A stretch of DNA of 64,000 bases from Flavobacterium sp. KACC 22761 (GTDB lineage: Bacteria; Bacteroidota; Bacteroidia; Flavobacteriales; Flavobacteriaceae): the NCBI RefSeq assembly GCF_034058155.1, contig NZ_CP139148.1, forward strand, positions 1,922,001 through 1,986,000, in the 5' to 3' direction. Positions 1 to 8,741 of the stretch are shown piece by piece (position 1 is the first letter of the stretch; every line of letters begins with the position of its first letter). A program made the position numbers and the translations under genes. The notes below the pieces were generated by a model. It saw only the letters and a program-made list of their open reading frames with translations. It was not told where the DNA came from and searched no databases.

Positions 1-157
1 GCGTTATTTCGCCGCTTGGATCATTGTAAGCGTGATGACACTGCTTTTCTGAAAGTTGTTTTACAATGTGCTCAAAACTGTGCAACGACTGAAACAATAT
101 CGTGAACAATATTGTCAGCGTCATCGAAACACTTAATATGAGCTGTTTTCTTTTCAT
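1..157 (-). CDS. small membrane or exported protein, N-terminal part only
   Basis: This reading frame is open from an ATG at 157 to the left edge of the window, giving 52 residues with no stop. It begins MKRKQLILSVSMTLTILF, a basic start followed by a hydrophobic stretch of about 17 residues that is either a signal peptide or a membrane anchor. A histidine-containing segment follows (HSFEH, then CHHAY). Short proteins of this style occur near metal-uptake receptors in Flavobacteria, but the gene is cut off and I cannot name its function. The right side faces the divergent gene starting at 382. Confidence 0.55.
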   Translation of the reverse strand, partial: MKRKQLILSVSMTLTILFTILFQSLHSFEHIVKQLSEKQCHHAYNDPSGEIT

Positions 158-381
158 GCAAAGGCAAAGGTATAAAAGCGGATTGAAAAAATGGGTTATT
201 TTTCGATTTCTGTTGCAGATTTATTGAAAAAAGCGCAACAAATGCCTTTGTTCGCCCTGAAAAAGAGAATAATTGTTTTCAAATCGTATCTTCAACTGGC
301 ATTATATTATATTTGTATGTAAAATAAACTTACGGCAAAAAACGTTTAAGCTTGAAAACCTCTCTAAAACCAAAATTCGAT

Positions 382-1086
382 ATGCGATTATTTTTTACTT
401 GTTTGTTTTTTGTTTCATTTTTGAATGTCTTCTCGCAGCAAGAAGTGAAACCTGAAATCAAGCCAGTAATTAAAATTGATTCGTTGTATCGTGAAGATCA
501 GTTTTACTTTTCATTGACTTATAATCTTTTGGTGAATACGCCTGAAAGACTGAAACAGGATAAGTTTTCTGCTGGACTTTCTGCTGGTTTTTTACGCGAT
601 ATGCCAATCAACAAAAAAAGAACGGTTGCCATTGCGGCCGGATTTGGATTGACTTATCAAAACTTTTACCAAAATTTTACAGTTTCAGAAGATACAAATG
701 GTGCGCCGATTTATGGCGTCAATGATTATGATGAATTTGTTTCCAATCGATTCAGACAATATTCTGTCGATTTGCCAATTGAATTTAGATGGAGAAATTC
801 GACTTATGAAAGTACGAAGTTTTGGAGGGTTTACGGCGGTGTAAAAATGAGTTATATTTTCTCGAGCAAATCGATTTTAGACGATGGAGAAAATACGTAT
901 AAAATAAAAAATAATCCAGATGTCAACACATTTCAATACGGAATTTACCTCGCAACGGGTTACAACACCTGGAATATTTATGCCTATTATGGCTTAAATC
1001 CTTTATTTGATTCGGTTTCCACAATTTCTGGCGAAAAAGTAAAAATGAGAGCTATGAATGTTGGACTTATCTTCTATATTTTATAG
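382..1086 (+). CDS. outer-membrane beta-barrel-like secreted protein
   Basis: The product has 234 residues and starts with a signal peptide (MRLFFTCLFFVSFLNVFSQ, then QEVKPE). The frame is open from a TTG at 352, but the ATG at 382 places the signal peptide at the very N-terminus, so I prefer it. The mature part alternates aromatic and polar residues, has GGVKMSYIF- and GYNTWNIYAYYG-type strands, and ends in VGLIFYIL. This pattern resembles small porin-family barrel proteins of Bacteroidota (outer-membrane beta-barrel/PorT type). A TAnnTTTG box at 308-315 may be its promoter; no good upstream TTG was found. Substrate or partner unknown. Its stop overlaps the stop of the convergent next gene by six bases. 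Confidence 0.65.
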   Translation: MRLFFTCLFFVSFLNVFSQQEVKPEIKPVIKIDSLYREDQFYFSLTYNLLVNTPERLKQDKFSAGLSAGFLRDMPINKKRTVAIAAGFGLTYQNFYQNFTVSEDTNGAPIYGVNDYDEFVSNRFRQYSVDLPIEFRWRNSTYESTKFWRVYGGVKMSYIFSSKSILDDGENTYKIKNNPDVNTFQYGIYLATGYNTWNIYAYYGLNPLFDSVSTISGEKVKMRAMNVGLIFYIL

Positions 1087-1686
1087 CCATAAAAATAAGA
1101 AGAGCAATTGTGGCAAAACACCAATTGATAATCCAATAAAAATTTCTTTTGAAGTATGTGCCTGCATTTCTAATCGCGATGAGGCAACAATTCCGGTCAA
1201 TAAAATTAAAAGCGCTGGCCAATATGGATTTTGCATTTGCAAATGCATATTCATTCCAATTACAAAAATGGCAAAACCGCTAATTGCGGCCACATGCAGA
1301 CTTGCCTTAATTTTAAATAAAGAACAAACCAAAGCTAAAATTGTCGTGAACAAAGCGCCCAGAAAAAAGAAATGCAGTTCTGGATAACGCGTAATGATTA
1401 TGCTTCGTTTAACTAATAAAATATATAAAAAACACTGAAGGATCAAAGGAATCTTTCGTTGCGAAGTTTCATGAACCATTATAGAAGTCACATGCCCAGT
1501 TGATTTTAACAGCAGGAAAAACAAAACTGGAACTAAAATCGTAATAATCAGAATTTGAAATAAAACAAAGTATTTCTCATTATTTGAGAATGCGTCTTCT
1601 TTGCAAAAAAGATAAAATAATGTGGCGTACATCGCAATAAAAATCGGATGAAAGATATAAGAGAATAAAGGCAATATTTTTTTCAA
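1081..1686 (-). CDS. PAP2-like integral membrane protein
   Basis: The 201-residue product is almost wholly hydrophobic, with about six membrane segments. Around residues 130-140 it has SLHVAAISG and about 35 residues later SRLEMQAHTSKE. This spacing recalls the last two motifs of PAP2-type lipid phosphatases (SGH, then SR-x5-H-x3-D/E), so it may act on polyprenyl or phospholipid phosphates. The first PAP2 motif (KxxxxxxRP) is not convincing, so the phosphatase activity is inferred, not shown. Transcribed convergently with the barrel protein gene; there is no terminator between them because the two genes overlap by six bases. Confidence 0.6.
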   Translation of the reverse strand: MKKILPLFSYIFHPIFIAMYATLFYLFCKEDAFSNNEKYFVLFQILIITILVPVLFFLLLKSTGHVTSIMVHETSQRKIPLILQCFLYILLVKRSIIITRYPELHFFFLGALFTTILALVCSLFKIKASLHVAAISGFAIFVIGMNMHLQMQNPYWPALLILLTGIVASSRLEMQAHTSKEIFIGLSIGVLPQLLFLFLWL

Positions 1687-1819
1687 AACGCGGTTATTTG
1701 TGGGTATTCAACAAATATAATGAAATAATGGTTTTCGCCATGAATTACTCTAATTTCCACAAATCCTATTTTGTTAATTAACATTTGATTTAATTTTAAG
1801 ACACAGAGTAAAAGATTTT

Positions 1820-1905
1820 CGCAGATTAAAATCATTTGAATCCTTTTAATCTGTGGCTAAAAATTAAGATATAATTCGTGGAAATTCGTGTAATTCGTGG
1901 CAAAC
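1820..1905. repeat. intergenic repeats (AATCTGTGG family and ATTCGTGG family)
   Basis: Two dispersed repeat types sit side by side upstream of murF-alr. At 1820-1858 CGCAGATTAAAATC is followed by its imperfect inverse ATCCTTTTAATCTGTGGC. At 1873-1905 there are three near-copies of ATTCGTGG/ATTCGTGT. Both types recur elsewhere in the window (15.3, 17.2, 18.7, 26.2, 26.4 and 57.7 kb), always between genes. They look like short palindromic repeats, not regulators specific to this gene. Confidence 0.7.
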
Positions 1906-1937
1906 CTTTTTTTAAATTTGACAAAAAGAATTTCTAA

Positions 1938-4409
1938 ATGAGCATAAATCTTAAAAGCCTTATCCCGGTTCTTGATGCCGAATGGATTGGCTCAAATTCG
2001 GATGTTTTTATCGATCATATTTCGATCGACAGCCGTTCGCTTCAAAACGGATCCAAAACCTTGTTTATTGCTTTGTCAGGCGTTAACAACGATGCTCATT
2101 TGTATATAGCAGAATTAATTGAAAAAGGCGTTCAAAATTTTGCTGTTCAATACATTCCTGAAAATGTAAAAGGCAAAGCCAATTTTTTGGTCGTTAAAAA
2201 CACTTTAAATGCTTTGCAACAATTTGCCGCTTATTACAGGAATTTGTTCAATTTTCCTGTAATTGGTTTAACAGGAAGCAACGGGAAAACAATTGTAAAA
2301 GAGTGGCTTAACTTTTTGCTAAGTCCAGATTACAACATAATTCGAAGCCCAAAAAGTTATAACTCTCAAGTTGGCGTTCCGTTATCGGTTATCGCCATAA
2401 ACGAAAAACACAATTTAGGCATTTTTGAAGCCGGCATTTCAACGGTAAATGAAATGATAAAGCTCGAAAAAATCATCAAACCAAATATTGGAGTTTTGAC
2501 CAGCATTGGCTCTGCACATGATGAAGGTTTTGAGAATTTGGAACAAAAAATCAACGAGAAGCTTTTGCTGTTTAAAAACACAGAAGTAATTATTTATCAA
2601 AAAAATGAATTGGTCGATAAATGTCTTGTTGCTTTTGCTGCAGAAAATCCAATTCAAAATAGAATCCTTTTTTCTTGGAGCTTTAACGATAATACGGCCG
2701 ATGTTTTTATTCTAAAAAAAGAAATCAAAAACGAAACAGCTACAATTCAATACCAATATAAAAACGAAATTTTTGATTTAGAAATTCCGTTTAGTGATTC
2801 AGCTTCAGTTGAAAATGCGATTTCGTGTTTGTTGGTTTTGCTTTATTTTAAATACGATTCGAAAACCATTCAAAATCGAGTGCAAATGTTGTATCCGGTT
2901 CAAATGCGCTTGGAAGTCAAAAACGGAATCAATAATTGCAGTATTATTGACGATAGCTACAGTTCCGATTTTCAGTCGCTTAAAATTGCTTTGGATTTCT
3001 TGGAAAGTCAGCAAAAAAAGAATGCCACAAAAACGGTAATTCTTTCAGATATATTTCAAAGCGGATTTTCGAATGAAGAATTGTATTCGAAAGTTTCACA
3101 ATTAGTTTCAGATAACAAAATCAATCGCGTAATTGGCATTGGCCCAACAATTTTTTCTTTTAAAGACAAGTTTTCAAATTGTATTGCATTTCAAGATACA
3201 GCTTCGTTTGTTGAAGCTTTTGAAAGTCTGAATTTCAGTAATGAAACTATTTTGATTAAAGGTGCAAGATCTTTTCAGTTTGAAGAAATTGTTTCGCTAC
3301 TGGAAGAAAAAACGCATGAAACGGTTTTGGAAATCAATCTCGATTCAATTAGTCATAACTTAAATTACTACAAATCAAAACTTGCCGATGATGTAAAAAT
3401 TATGGTCATGGTAAAAGCTTTCGGTTATGGAAATGGAGGTCTTGAAATTGCAAAATTACTGGAACATCATAAAGTGGATTATTTAGGTGTGGCTTTCGCC
3501 GATGAAGGAATTTCGCTGAAAAACGGCGGAATCAAATTGCCAATTATGGTTTTGAATCCTGAGTCGACAAGTTTTCCGTCGATGATTCAGTACAAATTAG
3601 AGCCAGAAATTTATAGTTTAAAAGGATTAAATGCCTTTTTGAAAATTGCCAAAGAAAAGAATTTAAAGGATTTTCCAATTCATATAAAAATAGATACTGG
3701 AATGCATCGTCTAGGTTTTGAAGAAAATACAATTGATGAGTTGATTGCGACTTTAAAAAATAATTCAACGGTTCGCGTGCAAAGTGTTTTGTCACATTTG
3801 GCAACAAGCGATGATCCAAAACATTTTGGATTTGTCGAAAAGCAAATCAATTTATTTGAGAAATTATCTTCCAAATTAATGTCGGAATTAAATATAAACC
3901 CGATTCGTCATATTTTGAACACTTCAGGAATCAGCAATTTCCCGAATGCACAATATAATATGGTACGTTTAGGAATTGGTCTATACGGAGTTTCTAATGA
4001 TCCTTCAGAACAAAAATATCTGGAAAACGTTGGAACCCTAAAATCAATAATTTCTCAAATCCGAATCATTCCAACAGGCGACAGCGTTGGTTACGGGCGT
4101 CGTTTTATGGCCGAAAAAGAAACTAAAATTGCGACAATCCCAATTGGTTATGCTGACGGAATTTCGAGATTATGGGGAAATGAAATTGGTTTTGTAACCA
4201 TCAAAAATCAAAAAGCTAAAATCGTTGGAAGTGTTTGTATGGATATGCTCATGGTTGATGTAAGCCATATTGATTGTAAAGAAGGCGACTCGGTGATTAT
4301 TTTTGGCGAAAGCCCAACAGTTATTGAAATGGCTGAGGCTTTAAAAACCATTCCGTATGAGATTATGACGAGTATCTCGCAACGTGTCAAACGAGTATTT
4401 TTTAGATAG
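1938..4409 (+). CDS. murF-alr: MurF-like ligase / alanine racemase fusion protein
   Basis: One 823-residue cytoplasmic protein joins two cell-wall enzymes, an arrangement known in Bacteroidota. Residues 1-455 form a Mur-ligase module with the ATP loop GSNGKT at 113-118; MurF joins D-Ala-D-Ala to the UDP-MurNAc-tripeptide. Residues 465-823 are a complete alanine racemase with the PLP lysine K493 in VKAFGYG, the catalytic tyrosine Y719 in VGYGRRF and the substrate-site segment CMDM at 768-771. The racemase half looks fully functional. The MurF half is divergent: FEAGIS replaces the usual EMGA-type motif, and DSYSSDFQS stands where DAYNANPxS is expected. It may therefore be weak or non-catalytic. 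ATG start, no overlap with neighbours. Confidence 0.93.
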   Translation: MSINLKSLIPVLDAEWIGSNSDVFIDHISIDSRSLQNGSKTLFIALSGVNNDAHLYIAELIEKGVQNFAVQYIPENVKGKANFLVVKNTLNALQQFAAYYRNLFNFPVIGLTGSNGKTIVKEWLNFLLSPDYNIIRSPKSYNSQVGVPLSVIAINEKHNLGIFEAGISTVNEMIKLEKIIKPNIGVLTSIGSAHDEGFENLEQKINEKLLLFKNTEVIIYQKNELVDKCLVAFAAENPIQNRILFSWSFNDNTADVFILKKEIKNETATIQYQYKNEIFDLEIPFSDSASVENAISCLLVLLYFKYDSKTIQNRVQMLYPVQMRLEVKNGINNCSIIDDSYSSDFQSLKIALDFLESQQKKNATKTVILSDIFQSGFSNEELYSKVSQLVSDNKINRVIGIGPTIFSFKDKFSNCIAFQDTASFVEAFESLNFSNETILIKGARSFQFEEIVSLLEEKTHETVLEINLDSISHNLNYYKSKLADDVKIMVMVKAFGYGNGGLEIAKLLEHHKVDYLGVAFADEGISLKNGGIKLPIMVLNPESTSFPSMIQYKLEPEIYSLKGLNAFLKIAKEKNLKDFPIHIKIDTGMHRLGFEENTIDELIATLKNNSTVRVQSVLSHLATSDDPKHFGFVEKQINLFEKLSSKLMSELNINPIRHILNTSGISNFPNAQYNMVRLGIGLYGVSNDPSEQKYLENVGTLKSIISQIRIIPTGDSVGYGRRFMAEKETKIATIPIGYADGISRLWGNEIGFVTIKNQKAKIVGSVCMDMLMVDVSHIDCKEGDSVIIFGESPTVIEMAEALKTIPYEIMTSISQRVKRVFFR

Positions 4410-4476
4410 AAGTAAGGAATTATCAGGAAAATTACGTATTTTCGGTATAATTATTATAAACTAAAAAGGAACAATT

Positions 4477-4851
4477 ATGGGATTTTTTTCTGAATTTAAG
4501 GCATTTGCAATAAAAGGCAACGTGGTTGATCTTGCTGTTGCAGTAATTATTGGGGCGGCATTTGGTAAAATTGTAAGTTCATTTATTGAAGATGTAATTA
4601 CGCCACTAGTATTGAAACCGGCATTAGAAGCTGCGCATTTAGAAAAAATTCAAGATCTTACCGCTTTTGGCGGTGTAAAATACGGTCTTTTTCTTTCGGC
4701 AGTAATTAACTTTGTAATTGTTGCTTTTGTTTTATTCTTAGTTATTAAAGGAGTAAACAAACTTAAAAAAGAAGAAGCTCCAGCGCCACCAGCAGGACCA
4801 ACGCAAGAAGAATTGCTTACACAAATTAGAGATTTATTAAAAAATAAATAA
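4477..4851 (+). CDS. mscL: large-conductance mechanosensitive channel MscL
   Basis: The 124-residue inner-membrane protein opens a wide pore when membrane tension rises, releasing solutes during osmotic downshock. It starts MGFFSEFKAFAIKGNVVDLAVAVIIGAAFGKIV, the diagnostic N-terminal helix and first membrane segment. The second segment lies at about 68-92 (YGLFLSAVINFVIVAFVLFLVI), followed by a charged C-terminal helix with a proline-rich hinge (EEAPAPPAGPTQEELL). Length is normal for the family. It lies 67 bases after murF-alr and ends just before a strong hairpin terminator. Confidence 0.96.
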   Translation: MGFFSEFKAFAIKGNVVDLAVAVIIGAAFGKIVSSFIEDVITPLVLKPALEAAHLEKIQDLTAFGGVKYGLFLSAVINFVIVAFVLFLVIKGVNKLKKEEAPAPPAGPTQEELLTQIRDLLKNK

Positions 4852-4882
4852 AAATACAATACCGCTACACTAAGTCTAACTT

Positions 4883-4910
4883 AACCACCTTCTAAAGAGG
4901 TGGTTTTTTT
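4883..4910 (+). terminator. rho-independent terminator after mscL
   Basis: AACCACCT (4883-4890) pairs with AGGTGGTT (4898-4905) around a seven-base loop, followed by a run of T. It ends the mscL transcript and separates it from asd. Confidence 0.85.
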
Positions 4911-4956
4911 ACAATTTGTTTATTTTATAACATTTTGTTATTTTTTGTGAATCACC

Positions 4957-4986
4957 TTGCCAAGACTTTTATTATACTTATTTTTG
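4957..4986 (+). promoter_or_regulatory. Bacteroidota-type promoter for asd
   Basis: TTG at 4957-4959 and TATTTTTG at 4979-4986 (consensus TAnnTTTG) are separated by 19 bases, the spacing preferred by the Bacteroidota primary sigma factor. It lies about 40 bases before the asd ATG. Confidence 0.7.
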
Positions 4987-5026
4987 CCGTACAAATTTGA
5001 TTATAGAATTATTTAAAAATATAAAA

Positions 5027-6016
5027 ATGAGAATTGCAGTTGTAGGTGCTACCGGAATGGTTGGCGAAGTAATGCTTAAAGTTTTAGCAGAAAGAAATTT
5101 TCCTGTTACAGAATTAATTCCTGTTGCATCAGAGAGATCAGTAGGAAAAGAAATTGAATATAAAGGAACAAAATATAAAGTTGTTGGTTTACAGACTGCC
5201 GTAGACATGAAAGCTGATATCGCAGTTTTTTCTGCTGGAGGAGATACTTCATTAGAGTGGGCTCCAAAATTTGCTGCTGCCGGAACAACGGTTATCGACA
5301 ACTCTTCAGCTTGGAGAATGGATCCGACTAAAAAATTGGTAGTTCCAGAAATCAATGCTTCTGTTTTGACTAAAGAAGACAAAATCATTGCAAATCCAAA
5401 CTGTTCTACTATTCAAATGGTAATGACTTTGGCGCCTTTGCACAAAAAATATAACATTAAAAGAATTATTGTTTCGACTTACCAATCAATCACTGGAACT
5501 GGTGTAAAAGCGGTTAAACAATTAGAAAACGAGTACGCAGGAATTCAAGGTGACATGGCTTACAAATATCCAATTCACAGAAATGCGATTCCACATTGCG
5601 ACAGTTTCGAAGATAATGGCTACACTAAAGAAGAAATGAAATTAGTTCGCGAAACTCAAAAAATTCTTGGTGACAACACCATCAGAGTTACAGCTACTGC
5701 AGTTCGCGTACCAGTTGTTGGTGGACACAGTGAAGCTGTAAACGTTGAGTTTACAAATGATTTTGATGTGAATGAAGTTCGCGAAATCTTGCACAATACC
5801 GATGGAGTAGTAGTGCAGGATAATTTAGATACATTCACATATCCAATGCCATTATACGCTGAAGGTAAAAATGATGTTTTTGTTGGAAGAATCCGTCGTG
5901 ACGAAAGCCAGCCAAATACATTAAACATGTGGATTGTTGCGGATAACTTAAGAAAAGGTGCAGCAACAAACACCATCCAAATTGCTGAATATTTAATTCA
6001 AGCAGGTCTGGTTTAA
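5027..6016 (+). CDS. asd: aspartate-semialdehyde dehydrogenase
   Basis: The enzyme reduces aspartyl phosphate to aspartate semialdehyde with NADPH, the branch-point step towards lysine/diaminopimelate, threonine and methionine. The 329-residue product starts MRIAVVGATGMVGEVML (NADP-binding GxxGxxG). The catalytic cysteine C126 lies in NPNCSTIQ, and a histidine is present in VGGHSEAV. The frame is open from a TTG at 4997, but the ATG at 5027 fits the family N-terminus exactly. It is monocistronic, with its own promoter and a strong terminator. Confidence 0.96.
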   Translation: MRIAVVGATGMVGEVMLKVLAERNFPVTELIPVASERSVGKEIEYKGTKYKVVGLQTAVDMKADIAVFSAGGDTSLEWAPKFAAAGTTVIDNSSAWRMDPTKKLVVPEINASVLTKEDKIIANPNCSTIQMVMTLAPLHKKYNIKRIIVSTYQSITGTGVKAVKQLENEYAGIQGDMAYKYPIHRNAIPHCDSFEDNGYTKEEMKLVRETQKILGDNTIRVTATAVRVPVVGGHSEAVNVEFTNDFDVNEVREILHNTDGVVVQDNLDTFTYPMPLYAEGKNDVFVGRIRRDESQPNTLNMWIVADNLRKGAATNTIQIAEYLIQAGLV

Positions 6017-6050
6017 GCTGAGAGATTAAATTAAATTGTTATAAAGAAAA

Positions 6051-6085
6051 AGCCGTAATTGCATCACTGCAATTACGGCTTTTTT
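6051..6085 (+). terminator. terminator after asd
   Basis: A 13-bp stem, AGCCGTAATTGCA (6051-6063) with TGCAATTACGGCT (6068-6080), closes a four-base loop and is followed by five T. It is strong and almost certainly terminates asd. Confidence 0.9.
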
Positions 6086-6103
6086 GATTTGTCTCCGTAA
6101 AGA

Positions 6104-6199
6104 AAACCCGACAGGTTTTTGAAATCTGTCGGGTTTGAAAGAATTAAAAAATTCCAAATCCCAATAACGTTAAGTAGTTAATTGGAATTTGGAATTTAA
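6104..6199. repeat. two intergenic inverted repeats
   Basis: AAACCCGACAG (6104-6114) pairs with CTGTCGGGTTT (6126-6136). It is followed at about 6148-6199 by a second imperfect palindrome made of AATTCCAAATCCCAAT and ATTGGAATTTGGAATTT. Neither has a proper T tract. They look like the scattered palindromes found in other gaps of this window. Confidence 0.6.
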
Positions 6200-6220
6200 T
6201 AAATTATTGGAATTTTATTT

Positions 6221-6538
6221 TTAATATTCTGGAGCCAATTCTAATTCTAAACCTTCTAATTCTTCAGTGATTGGAATTTGGCATCCTAAACGGCTATTCG
6301 ATTTTACATAAAATGCTTCCGAAAGCATAGCTTCTTCTTCATCTCCCATCTCTGGTAGGGCAACGTCATTTAGAACATAGCATTGGCAAGAAGCGCACAT
6401 GGCCATTCCGCCACAAGTTCCTTCAACAGGAAGTTCATATGCTTTGCATAATTCCATTATGTTCATTGCCATATCGGTTGGAGCTTGTAATTCATGAACA
6501 ACTCCTTCTCGATCTTTAATCTTTATTAATACATCCAT
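6221..6538 (-). CDS. [2Fe-2S] ferredoxin, adrenodoxin type
   Basis: A 105-residue soluble electron carrier. Four cysteines are set as in adrenodoxin-like ferredoxins: C42-x5-C48-x2-C51 in TCGGMAMCASC, then C86 in RLGCQIP. The acidic C-terminus (TEELEGLELELAPEY) is also typical. Such ferredoxins feed electrons to Fe-S cluster assembly and some oxygenases. The Nfu and Mrp genes about 1-2 kb away fit an Fe-S role, though they are not in one tight operon with it. Confidence 0.9.
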   Translation of the reverse strand: MDVLIKIKDREGVVHELQAPTDMAMNIMELCKAYELPVEGTCGGMAMCASCQCYVLNDVALPEMGDEEEAMLSEAFYVKSNSRLGCQIPITEELEGLELELAPEY

Positions 6539-6595
6539 TTTTGGTATGGGAATTTTAATGTAGGATTTTATAACGTGAAAAAATCCTGGTTCAAT

Positions 6596-7078
6596 TTAAC
6601 TTGTTGGTTTTAGACTGAATGCGTATTCTTTTTGTGTGTTTTCTTTAAGATGCATTTTTACACCCAGCATATTGCCACCTTTTTCAAGCAACGTTACCAC
6701 TGCAATTACAGAATAATAATCTCTATCACCTTGAAAGATTAATGTTCCCTCATAGGTTGAATTTACAACTCCTTGTTTGTCTGTAGTAACAGAAACTTTT
6801 CTTGGATGTGTAAATTCAGCTGTACTGTAAGTTGCTTTGTTGGCAAATTTTGCTTTTCCTTCGGCGAAATCATATAAAAAATCATAATTGCCAATTCTCA
6901 AACTTCCCTCTTCATTAGTTGGATTCGTATTGAATACAATTTGCCCTGAAAACTTAAAATCTGACCATTCTTCAGATTCACTTACCCAAGCCTTGTCAAC
7001 AATTAGAGTTTGTGCTTGCTGAGCATAATTTACAGATACAAAAAACAACAATAAAAATAAAGTGTAATAGTGTTTCAT
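6596..7078 (-). CDS. secreted protein of unknown function
   Basis: The 160-residue product begins with a clear signal peptide (MKHYYTLFLLLFFVSVNYAQ, then QAQTL). The mature part is beta-rich with many charged residues and no cysteine, no metal motif and no repeat. I do not recognise the family. It lies 57 bases upstream of the ferredoxin gene on the same strand and could be cotranscribed, but nothing in the sequence ties it to Fe-S chemistry. Confidence 0.6.
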   Translation of the reverse strand: MKHYYTLFLLLFFVSVNYAQQAQTLIVDKAWVSESEEWSDFKFSGQIVFNTNPTNEEGSLRIGNYDFLYDFAEGKAKFANKATYSTAEFTHPRKVSVTTDKQGVVNSTYEGTLIFQGDRDYYSVIAVVTLLEKGGNMLGVKMHLKENTQKEYAFSLKPTS

Positions 7079-7291
7079 AAATTTAAGATTTAGGGTTATT
7101 TTACAAAAATAAGTTAAATTAGTAAAAATAGCTCAACTAAAACTCTTAAATCTTTATATTGTTTTTTGTTAAATTCGCAATATTCTATATGATTTTGGAT
7201 GTTTTGGTTTGAAAAAACAAGAAAAACACTCAAAAGAAATACTATTCTTGTTAATAATTCAAAACCATAAAAGGTTGCAAATTTTGATTTG

Positions 7292-7531
7292 CTACATGAT
7301 GTTCACCACAGTTTCAATTTGTGGTGCATATTTTTTTATAGTCGTTTCAACGCCTGCTTTCAAAGTCATTTGATTTACGCTGCAGCTAATACAAGCGCCC
7401 TCAAGACGAACTTTTACATGTTTGTCCTCGTCGATAGAAACTAGCGTGATATCACCTCCATCAGATTTCAAAAATGGCCTTATTTCATCTAAAGCCAACA
7501 AAACGTTATTTGTTAATTCTTCTGTTGTCAT
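7292..7531 (-). CDS. NifU C-terminal domain (Nfu-type) Fe-S scaffold
   Basis: A 79-residue Nfu domain with the cluster-binding pair C47-x2-C50 in GACISCSVNQMTLK and the family signature FLKSDGGDITLVSI at 20-33. Such proteins carry or deliver [4Fe-4S] clusters to target enzymes. The frame is open to 7564, but that extension (MTHSLIDTLNI) comes from a low-complexity repeat, so I use the ATG at 7531 (MTTEELTNN), where family similarity begins. It follows the Mrp carrier gene on the same strand by about 80 bases, a common pairing in this phylum. Confidence 0.9.
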   Translation of the reverse strand: MTTEELTNNVLLALDEIRPFLKSDGGDITLVSIDEDKHVKVRLEGACISCSVNQMTLKAGVETTIKKYAPQIETVVNIM

Positions 7532-7539
7532 AATATTTA

Positions 7540-7616
7540 ATGTGTCAATTAGAGAATGTGTCAATTAGAGAATTTAGATCATTATCTAATTGCCACATTA
7601 TCTCATTATCTAATTA
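7540..7616. repeat. low-complexity ATTATCTAATT repeats
   Basis: Tandem near-copies of GTGTCAATTAGAGAAT are followed by ATTATCTAATTGCCACATT-type units. The same words recur at 59.83-59.91 kb and 60.49-60.53 kb. The block explains the false N-terminal extension of the Nfu reading frame. Confidence 0.6.
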
Positions 7617-8741
7617 TTTTTTCACTGCCGAACATCCTGCCATAGTTGTAATTTTAATGGCTTCGGTTGCTGGCAAGCTTTCATTTCTGTTTACTGTTTC
7701 TTGTACAACATTTCGAGTAATTTCTTCAAAAACAGATTCGATTACTGAAGCTGTTTGCAAAGCAGCAGGACGACCGTAATCTCCTGCTTCACGAATAGAT
7801 TGTACGATTGGAACTTCACCTAAAAATGGCACATCTAGGTCGGCAGCAAGATTTTTTGCTCCTTCTTGTCCAAAGATATAATATTTGTTGTTTGGTAATT
7901 CTTCTGGTGTAAAGTACGCCATGTTTTCAACAATTCCTAAAACAGGAACATTAATATTGTCTTGCATGAACATTGCCACTCCTTTTTTAGCATCGGCAAG
8001 CGCAACCGCTTGAGGCGTACTTACTACAACTGCACCAGTTATCGGCAATGATTGCATAATCGAAAGATGAATGTCTCCCGTTCCTGGAGGCAAATCTAAA
8101 AGCATAAAATCAAGTTCTCCCCAATCTGCATCAAAAAGCATTTGGTTTAACGCTTTTGCGGCCATTGGGCCTCTCCAGATTACAGCTTGGCTTGGCGCTG
8201 TAAAAAATCCAATAGAAAGTATTTTGATATCATAACTTTCAATTGGTTTCATTTTTGATTTCCCGTCAACGGTAGTCGAAATTGGTTTTTCGTTTTCAAC
8301 ATCAAACATAATAGGCATCGATGGGCCGTAGATATCAGCATCTAAAATACCAACTTTGAATCCCATTTTTGCAAGAGTTACAGCAAGGTTTGCGGTAACA
8401 GTTGATTTTCCAACTCCTCCTTTTCCAGAAGCGATGGCAATGATATTTTTGATTCCTGGAATTGCTCGACCTTTGATTTCGACTTTTTCAGGAACTTCAA
8501 CTTTAATATTTACTTTGATTTTTGCATCGGCAGAGATCAAGTCATGGATTGTTTTTTTAACATCGTCTTCTGCTCTTTTTTTGATGTGCATTGCTGGAGT
8601 GTGAAGTACTAAATCTACTACAACTTCATCGCCAAATGTAATAACGTTGGCAACGGCGCCGCTTTCCACCATATTTTTACCTTCTCCTGCTATAGTGATA
8701 GTTTCTAGAGCCTTAAGGATTTCTTTTCTATCTAATTTCAT
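7614..8741 (-). CDS. apbC: Mrp/ApbC-type Fe-S cluster carrier ATPase
   Basis: The 375-residue cytoplasmic P-loop NTPase is thought to carry and insert Fe-S clusters. An N-terminal DUF59/MIP18 domain (about 1-85) precedes the deviant Walker A GKGGVGKST at 106-114. The segment FMLLDLPPGTGDIHLS is the Walker B and signature region of Mrp proteins. Length is typical. A TATCTTTG box on this strand (8813-8820) may be the promoter. The gene lies directly upstream of the Nfu scaffold gene, consistent with a shared role in cluster delivery. Confidence 0.93.
   Translation of the reverse strand: MKLDRKEILKALETITIAGEGKNMVESGAVANVITFGDEVVVDLVLHTPAMHIKKRAEDDVKKTIHDLISADAKIKVNIKVEVPEKVEIKGRAIPGIKNIIAIASGKGGVGKSTVTANLAVTLAKMGFKVGILDADIYGPSMPIMFDVENEKPISTTVDGKSKMKPIESYDIKILSIGFFTAPSQAVIWRGPMAAKALNQMLFDADWGELDFMLLDLPPGTGDIHLSIMQSLPITGAVVVSTPQAVALADAKKGVAMFMQDNINVPVLGIVENMAYFTPEELPNNKYYIFGQEGAKNLAADLDVPFLGEVPIVQSIREAGDYGRPAALQTASVIESVFEEITRNVVQETVNRNESLPATEAIKITTMAGCSAVKK

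Noticed and set aside
1058..1387. 109-codon plus-strand ORF opposite the PAP2-like gene
   Set aside because: It is a shadow of the minus-strand gene; composition and lack of family features do not support it.
4997..5026. Longer start for asd at a TTG
   Set aside because: The added ten residues are absent from the family, and the ATG at 5027 starts the nucleotide-binding fold exactly.
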